A program made the translations under genes and the position numbers. Below the pieces are notes generated by a model that saw only the letters and a program-made list of their open reading frames with translations, searched no databases and had not been told where the DNA came from. Shown one piece after another: positions 8,936 through 17,941 of a DNA stretch of 64,000 nucleotides (the first letter of the stretch is position 1; each line of letters opens with the position of its first letter). The DNA comes from JABDGM01 sp963738665. GTDB taxonomy: Bacteria; Planctomycetota; Planctomycetia; Pirellulales; Lacipirellulaceae. The stretch lies in contig CAVTXL010000003.1 in assembly GCA_963738665.1 (NCBI GenBank), positions 1,178,001 to 1,242,000 on the forward strand. The letters are read 5' to 3'.

Positions 8936-9355
8936 TTACTTCTTCAGCACAATCACCAGCCAGGAAACGCCAAACTTATCCGCCACCATGCCGAAGCGCG
9001 GCGAGAAGAACGTCTCCGTCATCGGCATCTGCACCTTGCCCCCCTCGCCGAGGGCCGCGAAGAGCTTTTCGGCCTCGGCCGGTGTGGCCGCGTTGACCGA
9101 CAGTGAAATCCCATCGAACTTGGCCTGGCCGCCGCACATGCCGTCAGAAATCATCACGACCGAGTCGCCAATCGTGATCTCCGCGTGCATCACCTTCTCG
9201 CCGGAGCCCGGCGGCATGTGCTGCAGCGTCGCTTGCGGATCAGGGCTCTCTTTGAACCGCATCAGCATGTTGACCTTGGCGGCAAACACCTTCTTGTAAA
9301 ACTCGACTGCTTCATCGGCTCGGCCGTTAAAATACAGATAGGGTTGCACGTACAT
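8936..9355 (-). CDS. VOC family protein (PhnB/glyoxalase-like)
   Basis: 139 residues from MYVQPYLYFNGRADEAVEFY, with a clear AAGGAGAG site upstream of the ATG. Features of the PhnB-type vicinal-oxygen-chelate fold are FKESPDPQATLQHMPPGSGE, VMHAEITIGDSVVMISD and the C-terminal RFGMVADKFGVSWLV. The substrate is unknown; the family includes glyoxalases and resistance proteins. The longer open frame upstream was rejected because of this ribosome-binding site. It is followed by the terminator at 8899-8926. A more distant VOC copy lies at 10399-10869. Confidence 0.85.
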   Translation of the reverse strand: MYVQPYLYFNGRADEAVEFYKKVFAAKVNMLMRFKESPDPQATLQHMPPGSGEKVMHAEITIGDSVVMISDGMCGGQAKFDGISLSVNAATPAEAEKLFAALGEGGKVQMPMTETFFSPRFGMVADKFGVSWLVIVLKK

Positions 9356-9408
9356 GGTCGCTCTCCTTGATTCGTGGAACTCGGTCAAAGGAAAATTGTA
9401 CTCGAAAG

Positions 9409-9786
9409 TTAGCGGCCGACAGCGCTTGGCGGCAGGCCAATCAGCTCGACAACAGGGCGAATTTCGACCATCCCAAACCGCTGCCCCGGATGCCGAACCG
9501 CAATCTTGATTGCTTCGTCAAGGTTTGCCACGTCGATCAGGTAAAACCCGCCCAACACCTCGCGCGTCTCGGTGAACGGGCCGTCGGTCACCGCCGCCTT
9601 GCCGTTCCGGACCCGCACGCTGGTCGCGGTCGACGCCGGTTGCAGCGGCGAAGCCAGCAGATACTGGCCTTTTTCATTTAGCTCGTGTGTCAGTCGCACG
9701 GCTTCGTTCATCGCGGCCTGGTGAATGTCGTCACCCGCCCGCTGCCAGGCCTGTTCGTCGTCGTAACATAGCAGCATGTATTTCAT
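9409..9786 (-). CDS. YciI-family (DGPF domain) protein
   Basis: 125 residues, MKYMLLCYDDEQAW at the start and the hallmark DGPFTETREVLGG mid-protein. The ATG is preceded by a strong GGGAGGGAG site. DGPF/YciI proteins have a ferredoxin-like fold with an invariant Asp-His pair; their substrate is unknown. Genes of this kind are the standard neighbours of ECF42 sigma factors, and such a sigma gene lies at 12239-13485. Closely related paralogues are at 9939-10301 and 10967-11395. Intact. Confidence 0.9.
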   Translation of the reverse strand: MKYMLLCYDDEQAWQRAGDDIHQAAMNEAVRLTHELNEKGQYLLASPLQPASTATSVRVRNGKAAVTDGPFTETREVLGGFYLIDVANLDEAIKIAVRHPGQRFGMVEIRPVVELIGLPPSAVGR

Positions 9787-9815
9787 TTCAATTTTCTCCC
9801 TCCCTTCTAAAGGTA

Positions 9816-9918
9816 GGCTGCGATGCCATTGATCCCAGGCAGAGCTGTCAGCCATCAGCTGTCAGCCGTCAGCTTGCAGCCGAAAACAGATGGCTCATTT
9901 GCAGCGCAGGCCTCATTA
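9816..9918 (+). repeat. dispersed repeat, copy 2
   Basis: Second copy of the 6350-6447 element, same orientation, in the gap between two YciI genes. It shares GGCAGAGCTGTCAGCCATCA, the tandem 7-mers GTCAGCC/ATCAGCT and the 3' block GCAGCGCAGG. It is four to five bases longer in the middle. Confidence 0.75.
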
Positions 9919-9938
9919 GGGAGTTGCCAGTTGAGCGT

Positions 9939-10301
9939 TCATCCGCGCTGCCTTGGCAAATTCGGAATCTCCACCACCGGCCGCACCTCGACCGTTCCCT
10001 TGCGGGCACCAGGTATCCGCGCCGCGATGCTGATCGCCTCGTTCAGGTCGCTGGCCTCGACCATAAAGTACCCGCCCAGTTGCTCGCGCGTTTCGGCAAA
10101 CGGCCCGTCGGTCACCAGCCGCTTGCCTTCCCGCACGCGCACGCTCGCGGCCGTCTTCGCCGGCTGCAGCGGCGACGCCGACACATACTGCCCGCGGTCG
10201 TTCAGCTCTTGCGTCAAGTTCGTGGATTCGACGTAGCAAGCCTGCCGTTCGTCGTCGGTCCAGGCTTTTTCGTCGGCGTAGATCAGCAGCATGTATTTCA
10301 T
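9939..10301 (-). CDS. YciI-family (DGPF domain) protein, second copy
   Basis: 120 residues, MKYMLLIYADEKAW at the start and DGPFAETREQLGGYF as the hallmark. It is about as long as the upstream paralogue and clearly similar (SASPLQPA, then VRVREGKRLVTDGPF). Intact, with ATG at 10301. The 3' neighbour is separated by the dispersed repeat. Its place in the ECF42-linked cluster suggests expression under that sigma factor; I could not identify a convincing shared promoter by eye. Confidence 0.9.
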   Translation of the reverse strand: MKYMLLIYADEKAWTDDERQACYVESTNLTQELNDRGQYVSASPLQPAKTAASVRVREGKRLVTDGPFAETREQLGGYFMVEASDLNEAISIAARIPGARKGTVEVRPVVEIPNLPRQRG

Positions 10302-10398
10302 GGCATGTCTCCCACATAGCGGCGGCGTCTGGCCGCCGTAGGGCTACGAAGGTTGTTCAAAACAAAAGTCGTGCAACTGCGAGCTGTCGCCGCCGCCG

Positions 10399-10869
10399 TC
10401 AGGCCTCCGCCGCCGCTTCCAACTTGGCGATGTCCAGCTTCACCATTTGCATCATGGCTGCCATGACTCGCTGCGAGCGGACCGGATCCTTTTGTTCTAG
10501 CAATCGCCCCAAGGCCGACGGAACAATCTGCCACGTCAAACCGAATTGATCCTTCAGCCAGCCGCATTGGATTTCCTGCCCGCCGGCCGACAGCTTCGAC
10601 CAAAATTCGTCGATTTCCACCTGCGTTTCGCAACTCACTACGAACGAAACGGCCTCGCTGAATTTATAGATCGGGCCCCCGTTCAGCGCGATGAACTTCT
10701 GACCATCGAGCTCGAACTCGACCGTCATGACGCTTCCCTTCGGCCGCGGCGCGCCCTCACCATAGCGCGACGTCTTACCGATCTTCGAATTCTTGAAGAT
10801 CGACGTGTAAAAACGCGCCGCCTCTTCGGCCTCGTTGTCGAACCACAAAAATGGCGTGATGCGCTGCAT
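10399..10869 (-). CDS. VOC family protein (PhnB-like, '3-demethylubiquinone methyltransferase-like' fold)
   Basis: 156 residues: MQRITPFLWFDNEAEEAARF, then GSVMTVEFELDGQKFIALNG, then CGWLKDQFGLTWQIVPSAL and a C-terminal helix MMQMVKLDIAKLEAAAEA. This is the PhnB-like VOC subfamily often misnamed as a ubiquinone methyltransferase; it has no SAM site. Intact. It sits between two DGPF genes on the same strand, consistent with one stress regulon. Confidence 0.88.
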   Translation of the reverse strand: MQRITPFLWFDNEAEEAARFYTSIFKNSKIGKTSRYGEGAPRPKGSVMTVEFELDGQKFIALNGGPIYKFSEAVSFVVSCETQVEIDEFWSKLSAGGQEIQCGWLKDQFGLTWQIVPSALGRLLEQKDPVRSQRVMAAMMQMVKLDIAKLEAAAEA

Positions 10870-10966
10870 GTCCGCTGGTCCTTATCAATGCGTCGTCGGA
10901 CGTTTGAATTCACTTCAGAGGATCCGGAGTTCACAGAGAAGGCCTCCGTGTTTTCCAGATCCGACG

Positions 10967-11395
10967 TTATTTGTTCTTGGCCGCCTGCGCCCGCATCCGT
11001 TCTTCCTGCTCTCGCAGTTCCGGAGTAAACTCCGCGCCGAAATCTTCCGGCGAGAAGATCTGACGAATTTCCACTTCGGCCACCGTGCCGGGGTGCGGAT
11101 GCGGGCATTTCTTTAGCCACTCGATCGCCTCCTGGCGCGACTTGCAGTTCCACACCCAGTAGCCGGCCACGAGTTCCTTCGTTTCGGGGAACGGCCCATC
11201 GAGCACCGTTCGCTTCTGGCCGTCAAAACGGACGCGGGCGCCCTTCGAGCTGGGGTGCAATCCTTCGCCGGCTTCCATCACGCCCGCCTTGACCAGCTCT
11301 TCGTTGAATTTTCCCATCGCGGCCAAAAGCTCCTGGCTGGGCATCACGCCCGCTTCCGATTCTTTCGTCGCCTTGACCATCACCATGAATCGCAT
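10967..11395 (-). CDS. YciI-family (DGPF domain) protein, third copy
   Basis: 142 residues from MRFMVMVKATKESEAGVMPS, with the hallmark DGPFPETKELVAGYW and a charged C-terminal tail (ELREQEERMRAQAAKNK). An AAGGAA site precedes the ATG. It belongs to the longer DGPF subgroup, distinct from the two MKYMLL copies downstream. Intact. Confidence 0.9.
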   Translation of the reverse strand: MRFMVMVKATKESEAGVMPSQELLAAMGKFNEELVKAGVMEAGEGLHPSSKGARVRFDGQKRTVLDGPFPETKELVAGYWVWNCKSRQEAIEWLKKCPHPHPGTVAEVEIRQIFSPEDFGAEFTPELREQEERMRAQAAKNK

Positions 11396-11714
11396 TGTAG
11401 TGTTCCTTGTATCGCTGCGGGTGAGCGGGCCGCTCGCCCTGGATTCGTTTAGCTGAAGACCGCTTCCTTTCCATTCGGTGGCCGATCGACGTCCGTTAAC
11501 ACTCAGTAGTCGTTTGAGAACCGCTCGAATCGACAACCAGTTAAAAAAATTTTTTGAGCCTCGATTTCCCTCGCAAATGGGTGTCCGCGACGGGCCTTCT
11601 ATCATCTCCGAAAACAGCGCTCATGAGTATTAGCCGTGACATTTTTTCCTTGAAGCAGTCGATCCTGTCTGCCTGTCCTTTTTCTTCGCATTCGGGCTCT
11701 CATTAGGGCCTGCA

Positions 11715-11912
11715 TCAATTCTGCAAACAGGCCCGAACGTGGCTCCGGGCCGTGCGGTTGGTGGCCTCGACCTCGCGGAACAGCAAAGCCAGCACCGACT
11801 TAAGAACCGTCTGCGGCTCCTCCGTGGCACAGATGTAATGGGCCAGCGGCTCGATAATTTGACGCAGTTCCTGCCCGGCGGCACGCTCGAAGATTCGGTT
11901 GGCGCTGTTCAT
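11715..11912 (-). CDS. hypothetical 64-residue protein
   Basis: MNSANRIFERAAGQELRQII start, then an all-helical sequence ending HVRACLQN. AGGAG lies eight bases before this ATG, which decides the start over two upstream in-frame ATGs. No family recognised. It is co-oriented with the DGPF cluster and the sigma gene. The 320 bases between it and the DGPF gene at 10967-11395 show nothing coding. Confidence 0.45.
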   Translation of the reverse strand: MNSANRIFERAAGQELRQIIEPLAHYICATEEPQTVLKSVLALLFREVEATNRTARSHVRACLQN

Positions 11913-12054
11913 GACGATACTCCTCATAAAAGGTACAGATTTCATCGATTCTTAAACTTCGCCGCGGCTCATTTGGTGTTCTTGCCGCGAACACCCATTA
12001 GTCGTGTGGCGATCGACGAAATCGACAAGCAAGTCGACGGTTTTCTACGACGCC

Positions 12055-12226
12055 GTAGGACGGACAATTCTGTCCACCCGGGAACGCGGGACTACCGAGC
12101 AATGGGTCCGGCGAGCGACCGCGTCGGTGGCCGACCACGTGGATTCATGTCGTGCAGACCAGCCGGGCGCGGTTGTTACGCTGCAATTGTGGTCGCCGGA
12201 ACGGATAGACAGAATTGTCCGTCCCA
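12055..12226. repeat. inverted pair of a 25-bp palindromic repeat (MITE-like)
   Basis: GTAGGACGGACAATTCTGTCC (12055-12075) and, inverted, GTGGGACGGACAATTCTGTC (12207-12226) flank about 130 bases without a supported gene. Each arm is itself partly palindromic (GGACA-ATTC-TGTCC). Related copies are at 16867-16889 and 37839-37937. Confidence 0.7.
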
Positions 12227-12238
12227 CGGTCGCGTCTA

Positions 12239-13485
12239 CTATCCCAGCTCGGCCAATCGCCGCTCGAGAAACCGCCGCTCCGGCTCCTGCCGGGCGAGCT
12301 CCAGCGACTGCTGGTAAGCATTGCGCGCCTTATCCGTGTGCCCCAGCCGGCGGCACAGGTCGGCCCGGGCCGCGTGGGCCAAGTGATAATCGGCGAGTTC
12401 GCCCCGAGATAAGATGTCATCGACAAGCGCGAGCCCCACTTCCGGCCCGTCGCGCATCGCCACGGCCACCGCGCGGTTAAGCTCCACGATCGGTGACGGG
12501 GCCGCTCGCAATAGCACGTCGTACCAACCGACGATCCGCCCCCAATCGGTTTCAGCCGGGCTCGCCGCCTCGGCGTGGGTCGCGCTAATCGCCGCCTGCA
12601 GCGTGTACGTGCCGATCGGCCCCGCGCTGATCGCCCGCGCGACAAGCAGCTGCTCCTTCGGCAATCTGGTCGCGCTGCCAAAGCGAGCGGTCCTGCTCGT
12701 CGAGCAAGATGATCTCGCCGTCTGGCGACGTGCGAGCCGCCCGCCGCGATTCGTGCAAGAGCATCAGCGCGAGTAGTCCCATCGCCTCTGGCTCGGGCAG
12801 CAGCTCCACCAAGAGCCGCCCCAGCCGAATCGCTTCGTCCGAAAATCCGTCCGCGTCAGCGAATCACCGCGAGATGCGGCGTAGCCCTCGTTGAACACCA
12901 GGTAAACCACTTGCAGCACGCTATCCAGCCGCTCGGGCAAGTCCTCGCGGGCGGGCATTTGGTACGGAATACCCGCGTCGCGAATCTTGGCCTTCGCCCG
13001 CACGATCCGCTGCGCCAGCGTGGCGGGCGACGTCAAAAACGCGCTGGCGATTTCCTCGGTTGTCAGTCCGCACACTTCGCGCAATGTCAGCGCCACTTCG
13101 CGCTCGGCGCAATTGCGGGATGGCAGCACGTGAAGATCAGCCGTAGCCGATCGTCCTCGACGCCCTCGCCAATTGGCGAGGCCGCTTGCGACCGCCGTTC
13201 GAGCCGCTCAGCCAGCTCGCCCAGCGAGGCGTCGAACCGCGCCCGCCGCCGCATGACGTCGATCGCTTTGAACCGCCCGGCCGACACCAGCCAGGCCCGC
13301 GGATTCGCCGGCACGCCATCTCGCGGCCACTGCTCGATGGCCGATGCAAACGCGTCATGCAGCGCTTCTTCTGCCAGATCGAAGTCGCCCAGGATGCGGA
13401 CCAGCGAGGCGAACACCCGCCGCGACTCGGCGCGGTAAACGACCTCGACCGTTTGGCGGGCTTTGTTGGCGATCATCGGTTCCAT
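12239..13485 (-). CDS. ECF42-type RNA polymerase sigma factor with C-terminal TPR-like extension (frameshifted)
   Basis: Directs RNA polymerase to stress promoters. Sigma region 2 is at the N-terminus (FASLVRILGDFDLAEEALHD, RAWLVSAGRFKAIDVMRR), region 4 follows (REVCGLTTEEIASAFL), then the DUF6596 extension (LLPEPEAMGLLALMLLHESR) and a helical TPR-like tail (NRAVAVAMRDGPEVGLALVD, ADLCRRLGHTDKARNAYQQ). This extended form, and its linkage to DGPF/YciI genes, is the established signature of ECF42. Four pieces lie in different frames, joined near 13120, 12845 and 12660; corrected length about 415 residues. No anti-sigma gene is present, in keeping with the group, where the tail is thought to regulate activity. 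Confidence 0.85.
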
Positions 13486-13515
13486 AGACAGGCGTGCAGC
13501 GGAAGTGCGCCGGCA

Positions 13516-16104
13516 TCACTTGACGGCCGCGCCGCGCTCCATTTCGGCCAGCAGCCCGGTCAACGCGCCCAAATCAACCGGTTTCACCAAATGGCCGTCA
13601 AATCCGGATTCCCGCGACCGGCTGCGAAAGTCTTCCTGTCCCCAGCCCGTCACTGCGACAATCGTCGCCTCCTTGCCCCAATCACTGGCCCGCATCGCCC
13701 GGCACGCATCATAACCGTTCATGTTCGGCATGCCGATATCCAAGAGCACAACGTGCGGGCGAAAGCCCGCCGCCGTCTCGAGCGCCTCCAGTGCATCGTA
13801 CGCCGTTTGTGTCTCGTTGCCAGAGAGCTTCAGCAGCATCGCCAGCGACCGGGCCGAGTCGCGATTGTCGTCCACGACCAAGACGCGCCGCGACGAGGCC
13901 GGTCGCGCGGCCCCGACGGCCTCTTTCCCGTCAACAAGTTTCTTTTCTATATCTTCGTATTTCTTTTCCATATCTTCCACCCCGATCGGCAACCGTACGA
14001 CAAACTCACTTCCCCGGCCCGGCCCGCCGCTGTTCGCCACGATCGACCCGCCGTGCAGCTCAACCAGCCGCTTGACCAGCGTCAGCCCAATTCCCAATCC
14101 GTCCTGGGCGCGCTCCAGCGTGCTGTCGGCCTGCGCGAACATCTCAAAGATCGTTGACAGCACGTCTGGCGGAATCCCAATGCCGTCGTCGGCGACGCGG
14201 ATCGACACTTCGCCGTCTCGCTTCTCGGCACTCACGACGATGCGGCCCCGCGGCGGCGTGAACTTGCAGGCATTGTGCAGCAAATTGCTGAACACCTGCG
14301 CCAAGCGCACTGGATCCCCATCGAGCGGCACCGGATCGGCCGGTAAATCGACGACCAGCTCGTGAGCGAACTTTTCGACCAGAGGACGGCTCGTCTCGAT
14401 CGCCTGGTTGATGACCGACGACAGCTCGATCGGCTCCGCCCGCAGCTCGATCTTGTCGCGCGTGATACGGCTGACGTCGAGCAGGTCGTCCACCAGCCGC
14501 ACCAGTTGCGCCAATTGCCGTTCGATGGTCTCCCTCGCCTCGCGGCGGATGACGAGATCGTCGTCGCTGCGCTTCATGATTTCGAGCATGTTGCGAATTG
14601 GGGCTAGCGGGTTGCGCAGCTCGTGGGCCAGCATGGCCAGGAACTCGTTCTTGCGATGATCGGCCGCGCAGCTCGTCCTCGACCTCTTTCAAGCGGCTGA
14701 TATCGAGATTGATGCCGGCCCAAGCCACGATCTCGCCTTCTTCGTTTCGCACCGGCAAGCCGCGGGCGAGTAGCGGGTGCCATTGGCCGTCGACCCCGCG
14801 AAATCGGTGTTCCACGTCCCACACGCCGCCGCTCCGGACACACTCCGTCCAAGCCGCCGTCGTCCGCTCGATCTCATCAGGATGAAGCACGTTGGCCCAG
14901 CCATAGTTCGAGCACTCGTCTTGCGTCATCCCGACCAGCTTCAAAAACGATTCGCTGGCGTAAATGTTCCGCCCGGCCGGATCGCAAATCCACACGCCAA
15001 AGTCGATCGATTCGCCGATCGCCCGGTAGATCTGCTCACTGGTCCTCAGCGCTTCCTCCGCCCGCTTGTGCTCGGTGATATCGATCGCCATTCCGCCCAC
15101 AAGTTGCGGTTCGCCGTGCGGGCCCGGAATCGGAAACTTGCTGACGAGCGAATGATGAAGAATGCCGTCTGCGTGGCCGAGTGTTTCAATCACCTGAATG
15201 CCGCCGCCGCAGGACAACGCGTCACGATCGTTCTCGCGAAACTGCGCTGCCACCTCGGGCGGAAACACTTCATCGTCGGTCTTGCCGTAAAGCTGCTCGC
15301 GGGGCGTCGCAAAGGCCTTCTCGGCCGCGTCGTTGGCGTAGACATACCGCCCGTCGACGCTCTTGATCCAGGCCAGCCCCGGCAAGTGCTGCATGAACCG
15401 GGCGAATCGTTCTTCACTCTCCTTAAGCGCTGCCTCGCTCCGCTTCCGCTCAATGAACTGGCCAATCTGGCCGCCGATCGCCGTCATCATCTCCAGCAAG
15501 TCTCTGTCGGGCGGCTCGACCTCGCTGCTGAAAAACTCAATCACGCCCAGCACACTTCCATCGAGCACGATGGGAAACCCAAACGCCCCATGTAGACCCT
15601 CCGCGTCCGCAATCGGACCGCGCGGGAAGTTCTCATCCCGGACCACGTCCGGGATCCAAGCGGCCTGGCCGCTTGCCCAGACCCGACCCGGCAGGCCCGC
15701 ACCGGCGCGAAGGTGAACTCTCTCGTCGCTGCCTCAAATCGAGGCACTTCGATCGTCGGCAGATGCCACACGGCCGACGAACGCAAGACACCCCCAGGCT
15801 CGTCGACATACCACAAGCCGCCTGCGCTCCAGCGCAAGTGTTCGCAGATCGCTTGCAGTATCTTGGGTGCGGCGGCAGCCAGCGACGCAGAATCCGCCAG
15901 CGCCCGAGTTACGGCATCTTGCGTCGAAAGCCGCTGGTTTGCCCGCCGCAGTGCGGCCAACGTCGTCCGCAGCGCCTCGGCCTGCTCATTCGTTGTGGGG
16001 GGCAATTCGGGCACGGCACTCGGACCCGCGAGAAACCTGGGAAGAGTCAGCCATCCATTTTCACGCGCCCCGAGCAGGGCGGCAACACCATTGCAGCCGC
16101 CCAT
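13516..16104 (-). CDS. hybrid sensor histidine kinase/response regulator with GAF and PAS domains (frameshifted)
   Basis: Domain order: GAF (about the first 200 residues; ICEHLRWSAGGLWYV, FGFPIVLDGSVLGVIEFFS), PAS (GLAWIKSVDGRYVYANDAAE), a second PAS/PAC (FGVWICDPAGRNIYASESFL), HisKA (AMLAHELRNPLAPIRN), HATPase (NLLHNACKFTP, VADDGIGIPPD, GLGIGLTLVKRLVELHGG), and a receiver (VLVVDDNRDSARSL, phospho-Asp in VVLLDIGMPNMNG, KPVD). No transmembrane helix, so cytosolic. Shifts near 15690 and 14660 join three frames. The start is uncertain: an in-frame ATG at 16326 would overlap the divergent RNase gene, so 16104 is preferred. It lies 30 bases upstream of the sigma gene on the same strand, suggesting co-transcription. 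Confidence 0.8.
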
Positions 16105-16324
16105 GAAAGACGCGATATTCGCCACTTCCTGCAGCGGCAGGGCGTACGTCGGATGGCGGCACAGCGCGGCCGGTCTCTCGTTTGCACTCGTGCACGTTGC
16201 GTTTCGCGATACATTGCTTCTCGCATTCGCTGCGGCGAATCGTACAATGATTGTCGGACGTGCTCGCACGTGTTCGGTCTCGCCCGGCGACCAAGTTCCG
16301 GTTACTCGGTGGTAGAAGCGATTC

Positions 16325-16870
16325 ATGGCGCGAAATCACCTCAATCCTATGCAGCCATTCTCTTGGGCGGCGATCGCCGCCGGTCTCGCGCTGCTGCTGG
16401 CGTTTGCCCTCTTCGATCACTTCGGCGAGCGCGAGCACATCGGCACCCCACAACCGCCAACAAGTCAATCGCAGCCGGCCGCTCAATTATCCGACGACTC
16501 GCCCCGCGCTTCAAAACAACCCTCGGACGCCAGCTCCGACCGCGGGCTCGTCATTCACGACGTCCGCGTGCTCGACGAAAACCAGCGCGTCGTCTATCGT
16601 GGCGACGTCGACCTGGCCCCGACGCTTCAGCGAATCGAACGGGGCGAATGGCTGCAATTTTCGCACGACGGCATCGTCTTCGAGAACCGCGAGCGCCGAC
16701 TGCCTACCGGTCCGCGCGGCTACTACCACGAATTCGTCCAGCCCACCCCCGGCGACGACGGACCCGGCGCCCAACGGGTCGTCATCGGCCGGCAAGGCGA
16801 CGTTTACTACACGCCCGACCACTACCGCACGTTTCGTAAGGTGCGTAGCCCGCGATCGACAGAAAAGTAA
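16325..16870 (+). CDS. barnase-like guanyl-specific ribonuclease, membrane-anchored or secreted
   Basis: 181 residues. A hydrophobic N-terminal segment (FSWAAIAAGLALLLAFALF, about 12-31) is followed by a Ser/Pro/Gln-rich linker and a microbial RNase N1/T1-type domain (about 90-175). Barnase hallmarks: FENRERRLP (substrate-binding arginine region), YYHEF (catalytic Glu), QRVVIGRQGDVYYT (phosphate-binding Args) and DHYRTF (catalytic His). It cleaves RNA after guanine (family knowledge). The barstar gene follows 55 bp downstream, so this is a toxin with its dedicated inhibitor. Intact. Confidence 0.88.
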   Translation: MARNHLNPMQPFSWAAIAAGLALLLAFALFDHFGEREHIGTPQPPTSQSQPAAQLSDDSPRASKQPSDASSDRGLVIHDVRVLDENQRVVYRGDVDLAPTLQRIERGEWLQFSHDGIVFENRERRLPTGPRGYYHEFVQPTPGDDGPGAQRVVIGRQGDVYYTPDHYRTFRKVRSPRSTEK

Positions 16871-16889
16871 AACGGACAATCCTGTCCGT
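16867..16889 (+). repeat. hairpin repeat between RNase and barstar genes
   Basis: ACGGACA-ATCC-TGTCCGT, a perfect 7-bp stem starting at the RNase stop codon region; it belongs to the GGACGGACA palindrome family. No T-run follows, so it should not terminate fully. It could stabilise the upstream mRNA end or set the RNase/inhibitor ratio. Confidence 0.6.
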
Positions 16890-16925
16890 CCTATCGGAGT
16901 CAGCAGCTTCATCCGCCCACGTCGC

Positions 16926-17294
16926 ATGAAAACGTCGCCCCAACACGGCTTTGAATTCGTCAGCGACCTGACCGGCTTCCGCGCCCCCGGTTGGCGAATC
17001 GTCCGCATTGGCGGCCCCTTGCGCCGCAAGGCCGAGCTGCTTCGCGCATTGGCCGACGGCCTCGAATTCCCCAGCTACTTCGGCCACAACTGGGATGCCC
17101 TCGACGAATGCCTGCGCGACCTGTCGTGGCTCGGCCCAGAGTCAGCCGTCGTGCTGGTACACGAACGATTGCCGCTGGCCGACCACGAACAGCGACGCAC
17201 CTATCTCGACCTGCTTCGCAACGCACAACGCACCGGCCAAGCGCGGCTGCGCATCATCTTTCCGGCAAGTGCGCAAGCCGTGCTTGAGGCATGA
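16926..17294 (+). CDS. barstar-family ribonuclease inhibitor
   Basis: 122 residues, cytoplasmic. The barstar signature is clear: LEFPSYFGHNWDALDECLRD (binding loop and helix 2, containing the Asp corresponding to the barnase-contacting position), then DLSWLGPESAVVLVHERLPL. It protects the producer from the RNase encoded just upstream. Start chosen at ATG 16926; no strong ribosome-binding site is visible, which may mean translation depends on the upstream mRNA structure. Intact. Confidence 0.88.
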   Translation: MKTSPQHGFEFVSDLTGFRAPGWRIVRIGGPLRRKAELLRALADGLEFPSYFGHNWDALDECLRDLSWLGPESAVVLVHERLPLADHEQRRTYLDLLRNAQRTGQARLRIIFPASAQAVLEA

Positions 17295-17941
17295 GACCAT
17301 ACCCAAGCCATTGAAGTGGACGGTGATTGTAGTGGCTGGCAGTTGTAGTGGCCGGTCATCGTTGCTCATTGTTGTGGCCGGTCTCCCGACCGTGCCACCT
17401 ACAAGCGCGGCACCTGCGCTAGCCCTGCGCCATGGGCCAACGTACGCTCGGACGTTGCTTTGCCAGCGACCACTTTAGTTTTGGCGCGGCGCCTTGCCGT
17501 CGCAAAAGTCATGCCATTTTGAACGTGCCAATCGTCGTTCACACCTTGTTTTTCTGGCGATTCTCGATTCGATCAGTTCAAAAGTGGTCGGTTTTGTAAT
17601 ATTATAGATAATCGATTTGCGGTTCCGCGTACAAAGTCCCCCGCTTTGCCAGAATCGACGGTAGCGGAGCGGGTCCAGGCGCCGCCTGCCCCTTCGCCGT
17701 TGAGCGAACTGGTCCGGCAAAGTGCTAAGAGTACCCGTCGACGTGACGCCGACGCCGCCCGCGGACTGTGCGGGTCCGCACATCACGGCGCTTTTGCATC
17801 TAACCGGTCTCGACGCGCTGCCGATTTGCGCGGTGCAAACGCTAGAAGCTCTGCGAGAAAGGCGGGCGAGTTCCCCCGTTTCCCGATACGGCTTTGAAAC
17901 TTCTGCTAGTCACCGCTCGCCCAATCAAGTAAGAAATCGTC
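17295..17941. other. 650-bp intergenic region upstream of cydA
   Basis: It holds a hairpin (GTGGCCGGTC-TCCC-GACC, then GTGCCAC, 17374-17398) of a dispersed repeat type. An AT-rich stretch near 17595-17625 (TTGTAATATTATAGATAATC) could contain the cydAB promoter -10 element. A short open frame from about 17722 (VDVTPTPPADCAGPHITALL) has no recognised family and is not called. No convincing FNR/ANR box was found. Confidence 0.4.

Noticed and set aside
16105..16326. N-terminal extension of the hybrid kinase to ATG 16326
   Set aside because: It would overlap the start of the divergent RNase gene and leave no promoter; the extra residues look unlike a folded domain. Left as an alternative start only.
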